64,000 nucleotides of DNA. Origin: Toxorhynchites rutilus septentrionalis (taxonomy: Eukaryota; Arthropoda; Insecta; Diptera; Culicidae). Shown piece by piece: positions 31,990-43,099 of this stretch. A model generated the notes under the pieces. It was not told the origin of the DNA and searched no databases. It saw nothing but the letters and a program-made list of their open reading frames with translations. How positions within the stretch are numbered: the first letter of the stretch is position 1; each line of letters starts with the position of its first letter. Location: positions 115,504,035 through 115,568,034 of the forward strand of contig NC_073746.1 of the NCBI RefSeq assembly GCF_029784135.1. The letters are read 5' to 3'. A program made the position numbers and the translations under genes.

Positions 31990-32627
31990 TTAATCAGACG
32001 ACCAATGTTGCGCCCCAGTTTTCTCGGAAACGGTTGAACCGAATTAGACGCTACAAGTTTCATTTAGAAGAATCTTTTAAAGTTTTATCGGAATCGGTCC
32101 ACTTTTTCGGGACATATACACGACCAGACAACATGCTCGATGTCGTGGTAGCCATCGCCACAATCACAAAGATTGTTTGCTGCGAGCCCAATGCGATAGA
32201 GATGCGCGTTGAGGTTGTAGTGATTTGACATAAGCCGAGATATCACGCGAATGAAATCACGACCTACATTCAATCCCTTGAACCATGCACTCGTCGAGAC
32301 CTTAGGGATAATCGTGTGTAACCAACGACCGAACTCATCATCACTCCACATGCGCTGCCAACTTACGAGCGTATACTGACGAGGAATGTGGAAAGATTCA
32401 TTATAAGCAATTTGCCTTTCAAAAAGTGTGCCTTCTAAAGCGCCCACCTTAGCTAGCGAGTCCGCTTTCTCATTCCCCGGAATCGAGCAATGAGAGGGAA
32501 CCCATGCTAAGGTAATCTTGAATAATTTTTCGACCAAAACACTCAATAGTTGTCTTATATTGTTAGGAAATAAGATTTTTCGGGACATATGACCGGAACA
32601 TAACTTACAGAATCCATAACTACACAA
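31990..32627 (-). pseudogene. LINE C-terminal fragment with RNase H end
   Basis: The minus-strand frame 32085-32627 contains LAWVPSHCSIPGNEKADSLA, the last catalytic segment of a LINE RNase H domain, then a C-terminal region with RLMSNHYNLNAHLYRIGLA and CDCGDGYHDIEHVVWSC, a Cys/His motif usual downstream of RNase H in I- and LOA-type elements. It is truncated at both ends; RT and endonuclease are absent. A related copy lies at 35380-36188 in the same orientation. Confidence 0.75.
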
Positions 32628-34070
32628 AACCCATTATTGGAGGCATCGAACTTCATGATTCTCGAGAAAAAGCTTATTTATGATGAATTCAAGTCTTTAT
32701 AACCTCATAGACATAAACCGGATTTGTTCCGGATCAGATTTCCTAGGGAAGAGATCACTTTATGACCGGAACCAAATCCTATCATGCGACATATCGAACT
32801 TCATGATTTGTCAAAACTAGCTCATTGGTGATCATTTCAAGAGTTACATTAGGACACACATTAAGATAACCCGTATGAACTCCGGATGACCAGCATCCAA
32901 AATTAGGTCGAGATACCAGAAAAGTACGACGACATTTTTGGGTGGGTTAAAACAGATTCTTTATCCTCAAATCCCTTGAACTATATTAAATTGAATAAAC
33001 GGTCAGAGAAGTTTTATACATTTTCGCGCATATGACACTAGAAAATAATGAAAAAATAAATTGATCAATCTCACCCCAAAGCTATGTTTTGAAAATTTCT
33101 GCTAATCCTTCTCCAAACTAATGTTCAAGGAAATTCTTCAACAAAGCATTGCATAACGTTCTGTGAGTTTTGCACCAGTACTGGTTTTAAAAATAATTCG
33201 GTATAAATTGAACAAAAAACAAATCAGAAATATTTACACTTTTCTAAAAATCGTGATCAATTTGTCCCCGGTTGACGGTACCAAAGGAAGTAATTCTATA
33301 TTTTCGTAAGAATGTAATTGAAACGGAAATACGTATATTTTTTTTCTATTGCGATCGACATTATATCGATGAAGAAGGGACTATTTCCCCCTTTTTTTTT
33401 TAAATTCAATCTTCAATCGTACCAACAACGCCATATTATTTCCGATAGTTCTCATACCTTGACTAATATAATACTCTACATGACTGTATTTTTTTTTTAA
33501 TTTCATTCGAACATTCTCCGATATTTAATAGTAAGGTTTCGACATTAAATTCATCTTCTAATAATTCGCTGATACAGTCAACGTTGGTAGACAGCAACGT
33601 GATATTTGAACTATTAGTCGCCCGCAACGACCAAAAGTTTGGCCACCCCTGGTATATAGAGCAAGTACGTTCGGTGAGTTTCATTTTTTATTATCATTGG
33701 ATTGGCAACACTGTATAATTCACTGAAAAATTATTTTTATAACTTTTCTAATCAGCAGACGGTTGATGGCATTTGGATTCGACAGAAAAGTAGTCCTGAA
33801 TCGAACCCGAATTCATTATCATCGTCCCCGCTTATTTGTCTAGTGCACCAACAGTAGAATTCAGGCCCGCAAGAAACTCGACCGAATCGCGCTGGGCGAC
33901 GTAAGTTTTAAGACCATCCTCCTTAGAGGCTTTGGGGCCCACTGCTCTGGTTGTCAATAGTTTCAGGTTCTTTTTTGGACATGCTACTATCTTTTTTTTT
34001 AATCGTTTATTTTTACAGGCTCAGTTACATAAGTTTAAAGGAGCCAAACTCCTCACTGTATTGTTACAAG
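32628..34070. other. No recognised gene
   Basis: AT-rich, with short ORFs (up to 73 codons) and several T-runs. Nothing matches the repeats elsewhere in the window by eye. Confidence 0.3.
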
Positions 34071-34072
34071 TA

Positions 34073-35375
34073 CAGGGTGGGGATTTGTTTTTGCAATAGC
34101 AAAGTAAGGAAGTGGAATTTTAAATATTTTTTTTTTTGAAATTCATTTATTTTGGTCCAAGGAGATTTGTTCTAACTACTTTTTGATTATGATATCTCGT
34201 AAATGACCGCCTCTGGTCTTAACCGCAAAATGTGCCCTTTTTTCGGCATTTTCCATCGCTTTGCCCAATGTTTCGGCCGATATGGCAGCAATTTCTTGTC
34301 GAATATTGTCTTTCAGCGCAGCCAGGGTCCTTGGTTTACCAGTGTATACCTTGGATTTTAAATATCCCCATAAAAAAAAGTCAGGAGGCGTCAAATCAGG
34401 TGATCTCGGTGGCCAGTCATAATCGCCGTTTTTCGATATTAATCTTCCGGGGAACATTTCGCGCAATAATTTGGTCGTGGCAGCCGCTGTATGGCATGTA
34501 GCGCCGTCCTGTTGGAACCAGTAATTGTCCAATTCATTTTCACGAACAAATGGCAATAAAAAATCGGTTATCATTGTCCGATAACGCTCCCCATTAACGG
34601 TTACCGTTGCTCCATTTTCGTTTTCAAAGAAGTACGGGCCGATGACTTTATCGGCATAAATGCCACACCACACAGTAACTTTTTGGTCGTAAAGAGGTTG
34701 CGTTTCGATGAATTGAGGGTTTTCAGTAGCATAAAACCGACAATTTTGTTTATTCACTCCTCCATTCAAGTTGAATTGCGCCTCATCAGACATTATGATT
34801 TTTTGCCAAAAGCCACGTTCATTTTTGGCCATTTCGATGGTCCATTTCGCAAAATCAAGTTGACGTGGTAAGTCAGATGGGTTAAGTTGTTGAGCCATTT
34901 GAATTTTATACGGAAACATTTTCAAATCAACACGAATTATGCGTCGGAGAGTGGTTCGAGCGATGCCTAACTCTTGCGAACGATGGCGACCTGATGTCGA
35001 TGGAGTCTCTGCAACACTGGCTCGAACGGCATCAATATTCTCGTCGAAACGTCTTGGTCGTTGTCTGGACAGATGACTGGCATTACCAACACTACCAGAC
35101 GATATAAATTTGGCATATAATCGACGTATAGTGTTGTCTCCAGGCGATGTTTTAACTTTATTTTTATTTTTCCACGCACGTTTAGTTAACACAATTGAGA
35201 AGTTTTTTTGAATGTACAGCTGAACAATTTCAGCGCGTTGTTTAGGTGTGTATTGTTCCATGGTTAAAATTGTACTGAAATGACGCTTCCAACGCGGTAT
35301 GACATTTGTTAATCTGACATCTCTGTCAAAAGTTATGGGGTTGCCAGATGCTTCCACTTTAAATGGCCCACCCTG
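34073..35375 (-). mobile_element. DD41D mariner-family (rosa-like) element with intact transposase
   Basis: 1,303 bp flanked by TA (34071-34072 and 35376-35377). The ends CAGGGTGGG are inverted at both termini; the similarity beyond the first nine bases is weak. It carries a single uninterrupted transposase frame on the minus strand. It lies beside a LINE fragment at 35380. Confidence 0.85.
34176..35261 (-). CDS. DD41D mariner-family transposase, open reading frame intact
   Basis: 361 codons from ATG 35261 (MEQYTPKQRAEIVQLYIQKN). The frame is open upstream to 35399, but that ATG lies outside the element, so 35261 is chosen. Domains: bipartite helix-turn-helix DNA-binding region (residues about 1-125) with a basic RQRPRRF stretch; catalytic domain with D159 in IIMSDEAQFN, D252 in WFQQDGATCHT and D294 in DLTPPDFFLWGY. 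D252 and D294 are 41 residues apart, the spacing of the rosa (DD41D) family. The length is that of active mariner-type transposases. It would cut the element at its inverted ends and paste it at TA. No stop, frameshift or missing catalytic residue is seen; activity is untested. Confidence 0.9.
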   Translation of the reverse strand: MEQYTPKQRAEIVQLYIQKNFSIVLTKRAWKNKNKVKTSPGDNTIRRLYAKFISSGSVGNASHLSRQRPRRFDENIDAVRASVAETPSTSGRHRSQELGIARTTLRRIIRVDLKMFPYKIQMAQQLNPSDLPRQLDFAKWTIEMAKNERGFWQKIIMSDEAQFNLNGGVNKQNCRFYATENPQFIETQPLYDQKVTVWCGIYADKVIGPYFFENENGATVTVNGERYRTMITDFLLPFVRENELDNYWFQQDGATCHTAAATTKLLREMFPGRLISKNGDYDWPPRSPDLTPPDFFLWGYLKSKVYTGKPRTLAALKDNIRQEIAAISAETLGKAMENAEKRAHFAVKTRGGHLRDIIIKK

Positions 35376-35379
35376 TATA

Positions 35380-36188
35380 TATAAACATTTTTCCTTCATT
35401 CTAATGTTAGTGATGTAGAAAACCGATTACTCGTGGTCTACTCAAGTTTAGAAGGGTGACATATTTTCTTCAGGAAAAGGAAGGGATATAAGGATATGTT
35501 GACAATGTTCACACTCACATTCATCACACTCAATTCTTAAGCCTATCTTATATCTAATATGTATTTACATTTCACCTTATTCTATTGTTAGTAAGAAGGG
35601 ATTTGATTTCTCACGAAGGAAAAGGAAAAGGAGAATATAAGGATATAAGGACAATCAGACTCGAAGATCGATAACTTTTAGGAAGACATATATTTGGGAC
35701 ATGTAGTCAAGGTCTAACCTAGCCAACACATATCTCACCGGCACTTTGGGCTGCCTTCCTCTAGCCCGAAGAGAGTTTTCTAAATTCGATCTGGCAACAA
35801 TATACTCCTAGATACAACGTGTTCGATGTCGTGATAACCTTGGCCACAAACGCAGAGATTGCTGCTGGCAAGATTGAAACGGGAACGAACAGTGATTTGT
35901 CATAAGTCGGGAGAAGGTGCGAAGAAGGTCCCGACTCAATTCCAGACTTTTGAACCATGGTTTGAGGCTAACCTTAGGGATAATTGAGTGGAACCACTGA
36001 CCTAGTTCATTCTCGTTCCACTTACGTTGCCAGTTAGCGATGGTATTTTTACGAACTAAAGAACAAAATTCATTGAAGGCGATTTGACGCTGATAAATGT
36101 CGCCTTCAATCGCACCCACCTTTGCTAATGAGTCAGCCCTCTCATTACCCGGAATTGAGCTGGGTATGCTACTATTGAGATCCGCCAT
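35380..36188 (-). pseudogene. LINE 3' end: RNase H fragment plus 3' untranslated tail
   Basis: Minus strand from 36188: PGNERADSLAKVGAIEGDIY and then QRKWNENELGQWFHSIIPKV, parallel to the fragment at 32 kb. Then RLMTNHCSF, a frame change, and the Cys/His end (roughly CDCGFGYHD-like). The segment from about 35770 to 35400 looks like its 3' untranslated region, with repeated TATCCTTATA and TCCTTTTCC motifs. It is 5' truncated, as usual for LINE insertions. Confidence 0.7.
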
Positions 36189-38075
36189 TCACAGGTAGAG
36201 TTTCATTTTTAGAACAGTATAAAAGTTAGCGTTAGGTTAGAATAATGACGAAAAAGTCACTCAAATTTATTTGTGTGAATGTGAAATCGATTGAAATGTT
36301 GAATGCAAATATACAAAATTTATATAAAATATAATCATCAAATCTATCGGTTACATTCGCTTTACTACCCGGCCAGTCCAGATCTAACCGAGGATACACA
36401 CAGACGCAGACTCGTAAATATCAATCTGTCAGCACCCATCTCTCATATTTAACCCAATCAGCCGGTGTCATTATCATTAACTCCTCGTATAAATAGCAAA
36501 ACCTTCTCTCGAGCGTGGAAACGAGTCTCCCACCCAAAATAAAACAAACACCACGATGGGCTTCGAACGAGTCAGCCAGAGCACACAACACAACACGGTG
36601 GAGAGATTGTTTCACCTTTGATTACATCCAATCTGCGCCGCTCGCGCAGCCCCCAGTGGGTGGTCCCGCCACACTCGTATTACCATTAGGTACCATTGCA
36701 GACCTTTGTTTTTATCCGAATCTCTTGGGGCGCCTCACGCGGCCCGGTCCCGTAAACTGTGGTATCCCAAACGACACGGTGATCATCCATAATCGTTTAG
36801 CTTGATGATCTACGAAAATTTTAATTTCTTCTCACTATTTTATGGCTTGTCATTCCAGCGCTGGTCCCCCTTTCCCACTTCTCATGTTCGTTCCACTTTT
36901 GACAGACACCGTGAATGGAGGAGATCTATTACCATCTCCGGCAGAGAAAGGAGCTGCATTCCAGCGTATAATTCCGTAGGCAAATATTTGCTCTGGTATC
37001 GGAGATTGATTTCACGATTGTTCGCCCAGCTGGATGCCTTCGGGGTGAGTTCCCAGGTACGGCCTGGCAGACTTGTGGTTCCATCAGGAAGCGAAGCATA
37101 AGAAATGAACCGTACCGTAACACCAACTGTCAAAATGTTTTACGTCGGTTTTCAAATCCCATTCTGCATTCGTGATGCTGTTTGTCATGTGCTTCTGTGA
37201 ACATGTTTTGCCACCCGCGTGATTTGCGCTTGTGAGCGCAACTGCGTTCGCATAAATCATGTAGTCAGTGTCAGTGGTGATGGTCAGCAATGGCAGTCGT
37301 TGAATAACTCAGAATAGGTGAGGTCTAAATGAATCTCAGAATAAACCGACCGCAAGGTGTTGCATTTGTCGAAGTCGTTCTCAGCAAACTGATATCGAGT
37401 GGATATTTCTTCACTCGTCAGCTGTTGTTGATGTTGAACCTTGGTGCGTCGGTAAGAACATTGGGAATAGGGTCCAAAAAGAAAGAGAATGAGAAGATCA
37501 GATGTTTTACGACCTGGGTCGCCTTGGTTGATCCGCACCGGCTGCTGCTGCTGATGAATCAGAGACGCCCAAATCTGAGGCCCTCGCACTTTGTGTTACC
37601 TCTGTCCGTCTTTCTCGAATCCGGTGAAAACAAATGTTGAACCCCTCCATTATTAGATTAGCCGTGTAATTAATCATCGATAATAGCGCCACCTACGTTT
37701 TATTAGCCTGGGTTTTATTTCCGTTCCGTTGGGATGTAATTTGTTCGCTTCGTGAGACCTTGCGAGTGGAAGTGAGTCATTTCGGTGGAATTCCGATTCT
37801 CTGGCATACCAGAGAATGATTATACCCTCCATCTCTTGGTAGGTGTTTATTGAGACATTGTGTGACAAAGGAATGATGTTGCGAGACTTGTCAATGAAGC
37901 TGTGCGGTGAGTAGGACTAGAAAGTTTTACCATACGAACTGAAGCAAAATAAAATACAAAACACCGTTCGTGGTATCATTGGATCGATGGAAAGATACGC
38001 GCATGTCATTCGAAGTATTGTCTATCGCTTTCACTACTTCTTGCTGCTCAACTCCTTGCCCTTAAGCATTAGAAA
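36189..38075. other. TE-poor island, no gene recognised
   Basis: GC-richer single-copy-looking DNA with many overlapping short ORFs on both strands (up to 103 codons) and no domains. A CTG-rich short run lies at about 37540-37555. It is similar in character to 25.4-26.7 kb. Confidence 0.35.
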
Positions 38076-38079
38076 GTGG

Positions 38080-38340
38080 TATATTTAAGTTCCCTCGGAT
38101 TCTAGAAGTAGAAACCACGACTCGAAAAGGATCTGTGTAATATTGTTGGACTCCTGGACATGCGGGTAGTAGGGGTAACATTGAGGCGGACAGGTTGCTG
38201 AACAAAGCAAGGCTACAACCTCCGATGTACATATCGATCCAAGCGGAAGATGCACTGAGAAAGAATTGATATCATGTTCCAATGAAGCATACCTCAGCGA
38301 ACTAACGGGCGTTCAATAAAAATAAGAAATAAGAAAGATT
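38080..38340 (+). pseudogene. LINE RNase H fragment, plus strand
   Basis: In one frame: YCWTPGHAGSRGNIEADRLL followed by NKARLQPPMYISIQAEDALR, then a stop. W-x-P-G-H-x-G-x-x-G-N-x-x-A-D is the last RNase H motif of jockey/R1-type LINEs. It differs from the two minus-strand fragments (32 and 36 kb). Very short, truncated at both ends. Confidence 0.65.
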
Positions 38341-38534
38341 TCAATACCTTGCTGTAAAAAAAAGTAAAGAGCGTAATTTTTTTTTCACACCGAGAGAATT
38401 GCTCTCTGTGCTCCCTATAAACGGGTTGCATAATAAGATCGATTCATCCATACAACTGCTCTGCTCTGCAAGACACATCGGGCTGCTGTTCTATAAATAA
38501 CTCAACAATGATCAATCAACTGTCTCCGCTGTCT

Positions 38535-38775
38535 GGTCTAACTAGATAATGGAAGAACAGAACGAAAACTCTTACGCCTATATGGCAACTGTGTAAATGT
38601 GTACCATATACAATGGTATAGAAGGGATACTCTAACGCCGAAAACATGGCAACTGTGTAATGTGCTAATTATAGATATGATAAACATGTGACATGTACAC
38701 GATTGAAATTCGGCTCTGTTACAGCTAAAATGCTAATGAGCCTAAAATAAACAAAAGGGATAAAAAAAACCGTTA
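38535..38775 (+). repeat. Retroposon 3' tail shared with 61140-61430
   Basis: Contains TACACGATTGAAATTCGGCT and CTGTTACAGCTAAAATGC, then TAATGAGCCTAAAATAAAC and an A-rich end. The same tail ends the SINE at 60966-61430. GGCAACTGTGTAA appears twice inside. Confidence 0.6.
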
Positions 38776-38859
38776 TGTTTCTAAAAATAATGATTTGATT
38801 GAAATATTATTTGTACTATATCACTCAAGAAGATCGGACGAAAACTGAAAACATGTAAA

Positions 38860-40330
38860 ATTTGAAAAATCATAACTCAAGAACAAAAAATAACGCTTCT
38901 CTGGTTTTTGAATATGTTATGTAAAAAAACCTCAGGTTTCAAGAAAAAAAATTTAAAAAAATATATAGCGGCCATGGTCCCGAGACCATGTAAACTAAAA
39001 AAAACAAAAAATACAATCAATAATCACGGAAACAATTTTTTAAAACCCCGATTCCCGGTGATTTTCGGTTTTCAAAAAATTCAAATTTTAACGTCTGTGA
39101 CTCTAGTAAATGAAGCTAATTTTTTTCATTGTGTATTTCATCGTGTAAATCACTATTTCGCACGAAGTTCCATACGAAAAATCTAGATAACTATTTTCTT
39201 TGGCACCCTAAAACATACGGTTTGCCTCGTATTCCGCAAAAAACGAGAGTCGACGTTTCATGCAATTTGAAGACATTTGGCATCATTTTTTTTTTTTGAA
39301 AACTCCGGTTCCCTTGTGTGTTTTTTTCGATTTTCAAGAAACTCAAACTTTGACCGCTTTGCACCACTCTCCTTCAAGTCCGATTGAGCTAATATTTTGC
39401 AAAGGATAGTTTTTCGTGGGAATCAGCATTTTTAATCATGTTCCGTTTGAAATTAAATGTGGATTTGCACAATAATTACCCTATGCAAAATATTAGCTCA
39501 TTCGAACTTCATTTACTGGTATCACAAACGTTAAAACTTGAGTTTTTTTTTAAAACCCAAAAATCACCGAAAATCAAGGTTTTGAAAAAAAAATTTGGAT
39601 GCCAAATGTTTTAAAATTGCATTACTCGTCGAGATTTACAGTTATCTCAAAAAAACTTGGTCGTTTTTCCGTCTGAAAAATTGATTTTTGAAAAAAAAAA
39701 TAACTAAATCTCAACGTGTCATGCAATTTCAAGACATTTGGCTTCATTTTTTTTAAGAACCCCGATTTTCGCTAATTTTTCGGTTTTTAAAAACTCAAAT
39801 TTTAACGTTTGTGATACCAGTAAATGAAGTCCGAATGAGCTAATATTTTGCATAGGGTATATTATTGTGCAAATCAACATTTTGTAGCAAGTTCCGAATG
39901 AAAAATCGAGATAGCTATTTTTATTGGCATTTTAATGGAGATGACACTAGATCTCGACGTTTCATGCCATTTTAAGACATTTGGCATCAACAAATTTTTT
40001 TCGAAAACCCCGATTTCCTTCACTCCCCCCTTGGGTGATTATTCGATTCTCCAAAAACTCAAACTTTGACCGCTTTGCGCCACTCTCCCTTAAGTCCGAT
40101 TGAGCTGAAATTTGGCATATGGTGTTTTTTTCGAGATGGTGAACATATTGTATAGGGTAACTTTTTGAAATTCTAGGGTCGTTTTTTTCCCATACATTCA
40201 TTGGCACCCTAATATACATCCATTTCATGCCAAACCGATACAGTGGTTCTCAGATTTTCATGAAAGTGGTAATTTTGTTCGTTATCACAAAACATTAAAC
40301 CCGTATTTTTCTAAATAAATATTAGAGCAA
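38860..40330. repeat. Complex AT-rich repeat array
   Basis: The motif CRACGTKTCATGC.ATTT followed by AAGACATTTGGC.TCA recurs at about 39251, 39712 and 39956. AAACTCAAA.TTTRACG followed by ...GTCCGATTGAGCT recurs between them, together with TGATTTTCGGTTTTC-like stretches. An inverted copy of the CCATGGTC.CGTGACC block is at 38965, and CATGCCAAACCGATACAGTG at 40219 matches 20.7 kb. ORFs here are chance. It looks like multiply duplicated pieces of one non-autonomous element. Confidence 0.55.
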
Positions 40331-40441
40331 AAGTGGGTCTCAAAGTAATATTTCTTTCAAAATTGAATAAAAAAAATTTCCACCGCATATTTAATTTTTT
40401 TTTATAATTACATTTTTTGATGAACAAATTATTTGAAGATA

Positions 40442-41717
40442 TTAGGCTTCAAAAAAGTCCTGCGGTATTTTTTTTTAATTTTCATTTGTTCATAAATTTA
40501 GTTACAATCATCTGTTTTAAGTCAAATATGCGCCGTTTTGTTCGATGACTTGTTCCCAACGAGATGCCAACTTCATAATACCCCTGTTATAGAAGCTCGC
40601 TTCCTTATTGGCAAAAAACTCGGATAGCCAATTTTCACAGGCCTCTTTTGTGGCTAACTTCTGACTACCTAGCTCGTTCGCCATGGACAAAAACAGGTGG
40701 TAGTCACTTGGTGCAAGGTCCGGACTATATGGCGGATGCAAAAGAACCTCCCATCCGAGCTCCCGGAGCTTCTGGCGCGTCACCAAAGAAGTGTGTGGCC
40801 TGGCGTTGTCCTGATGGAAGACAATGCGGCCTCTGTTTATCATAATGGCCTCTTCTTCATGAGTGCTACCTTCAAGCGGTCCAGTTGTTGGCAGTACAGG
40901 TCCGAATTGAGCGTTTGACCATAGGGAAGCAGCTCATAATAGATTATTCCTTGACAATCCCACCAAACACACAGCAGAACCTTCCTGGCCGTTAATGAGG
41001 GCTTGGCCACCGTCTGAGCCGCTTCAGCGGGCTTCGACCACGACCGTTTGCGCTTCACGTTGTCGTAAGTGACCCACTTTTCATCGCCAGTCACCATCCG
41101 CTTCAGAAACGGGTCGATTTTGTTGCGATTCAGCTGCGATTTACATGCGTCGATACGGTCAAAGATGTTTTTTTGCGTCAACGTGTGTGGCACCCATACA
41201 TCGAGCTTCTTTGTGAATCCTAGCTTCTTCAAATGGTTAATAACGGTTTGATGACTTATCCCCAGCTCTTGGCCGATGCTACGGCTGCTACTATGCCGGT
41301 CTTTCTCGGCTAATTCAGCGATTTTGTCGCAATTTTCGACGACAGGCCTTCCGAAGAGTGGCGCATCTACACTACACCAGAACGAAAACGTTGAAACCAT
41401 CGTTGTGCGGTGGAAATGAAAACTGTATCGGGTCCGTAAACTGCACAAATTTTATTGGCAGCTTGAGATGCATTTTTGCCTTTGTCATAGTAGTACTGTA
41501 AAATATGTCGGATTTTCTCTTTATTTTGCTCCATATTCGCGACACTATAACTCACGAACGACTTAATCAAACAAAACACTGTCAAGGACTATATTATAGC
41601 GCGCAAAAATACCTTTCCAACAAGCTATAGTATGACTCGATACAATGAATACAACTAGAACTACGCGCTTACAACGACACCTCGCGGAAATACCGCAGGA
41701 CATTTTTGACAGCCATA
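40442..41717 (-). mobile_element. mariner (DD34D) element, nearly full length
   Basis: 1,276 bp between TA at 40440-40441 and 41718-41719. The inverted ends share TCCTGCGGTATTT and GGCT..CAAAAA (left TTAGGCTTCAAAAAAGTCCT, right inward TATGGCTGTCAAAAATGTCC). It encodes one transposase on the minus strand with two frameshifts. Confidence 0.85.
40517..41534 (-). pseudogene. mariner DD34D transposase with two frameshifts, catalytic residues present
   Basis: From ATG 41534 (MEQNKEKIRHILQYYYDKGK) through the first helix-turn-helix. A frameshift follows near 41370 (after RWFQRFRSGVV, at a TAG). The second helix-turn-helix has GQELGISHQTVINHLKKLG. Catalytic Asp one is in MVTGDEKWVTYDN. A second, overlapping frameshift at 40840-40843 precedes Asp two in IVFHQDNARPHTS; Asp three is in SPDLAPSDYHLF, 34 residues from Asp two (DD34D). 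It ends VIEQNGAYLT at 40517. The length, about 340 residues, is normal for mariner. It is closely related to the more degraded copy at 18283. Confidence 0.9.
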
Positions 41718-41744
41718 TATATGGTACTACTGCCAAAATGTTTT

Positions 41745-43099
41745 ATTTAGTACTCCATACAATAATTTCCATACAGCTGGTGATTTGGTTTGAGGGCACT
41801 TTTTACTCCCTTACCCAGTCAGACCCTTTGGAAATATAAAAAAATATTTTTTTGTACCGCGCAACACTGAAAAAAAATCACACATATCTAGAGAAGCCGT
41901 AGGAATACATTTAAATATAAATTAGAGTAGTACTGAATCTATAAATCCCGAATTTTTTTTTTCAAAATTTCAATATTTTTTTAGTACTTCAATTTTTGAT
42001 AAAAAATTTTTTTGATAATTTTTCTTGATACACCGTAGCAAGATGTACATTCAGTATTTTTTTCAAATTTTTATCTCGAAGCTTTTGAGGATGGCGTGAA
42101 ATAAACGAAAAAGTACGTTTTTCACTTTAGATCCTACGTCAAACCACATAGGGGTTCAAATAATCCGCCGAAATTTCTTATTTAATATCCTATACAATAT
42201 TTGCCATACAGCTGGTGATTTGGTTTGGGGGCACTTTTTACTCTTTTAGCCGGCTAGGCCCTTTCTGTATAACTCGGAAACTAATCAAGCAAATGGAACC
42301 AAATTAGGCATTTGTCGGTTTTGATCGATAAACGTTTCTATGGTAGCTCGACACTCCTCCCCCCTCTCTAAAGGGGGGCTGCCATAAAAATGAAACACAA
42401 ATTTCTGCATAACTCGAGAAATAATCATGCCAATCGAGCCAAATTTCGGATGTGAGGGTTTTTGGGTACGAGAAATGTTTCTATGATGGTATGACACCCC
42501 TCCGTCCTCTGGAATGGAGGTGGGGTCCCATTAAAATAATACACATATTCCAACCAAACATATTCCAACCAAACATGACAGTTGAAAATTTTCGGAAAAC
42601 ACTGAAGGAAAATGGGAAAATTCGAAAAATTCAATTCGCATGTGTTCTACAATTACAAGCGTTGTCAGTCCGTTTGATGTTTGCGGTAACGAAATTGATC
42701 TACGTTCGAAACTGGAAATGGTTTTTAATGTGATAAAACGCACTCCCATATCGTCTTTTATGTATATAAATAAAAATGGATCGCCGAATGTGTTGATAAG
42801 AGCAAAGCTCGAGGAATGAATTGTCCGATTTAGGGCCGTCTTTATTCCATCATATTCTCTGTATCAAACATTTATTCCATGTAACGGAGAAACATGTTAT
42901 TTGCAAGTGGATGAAGAATCTTGCACGAGAATTGTGTCTGAAAATAATCTGATAATAATAATGTCGAATTTTGGTAGAAGTTCTGAAATTTTATGGTAAA
43001 AAAATGGACTGGACCCATGAACGTGCGCTTAGTAAGAAAACGTGGTTGTGATAACGAAAGATAAATTCTGGGCAGGACGAAGTTTGCCGGGTCAGCTAG
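41745..43099 (+). mobile_element. Helitron-like family A, copy 5 (longest)
   Basis: Holds two CCATACAGCTGGTGATTTGG units (41772 and 42203), two or three of the ~125-bp CCATAAAAATGAAACACAAA-type units at 42270-42540, then the shared body from ACCAAACATGACAGTTGAAA, and the terminus GACGAAGTTTGCCGGGTCAG/CTAG ending at 43099 before T. The 5' end is not certain; the element may start after 41745. No Rep/helicase coding. Confidence 0.5.
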
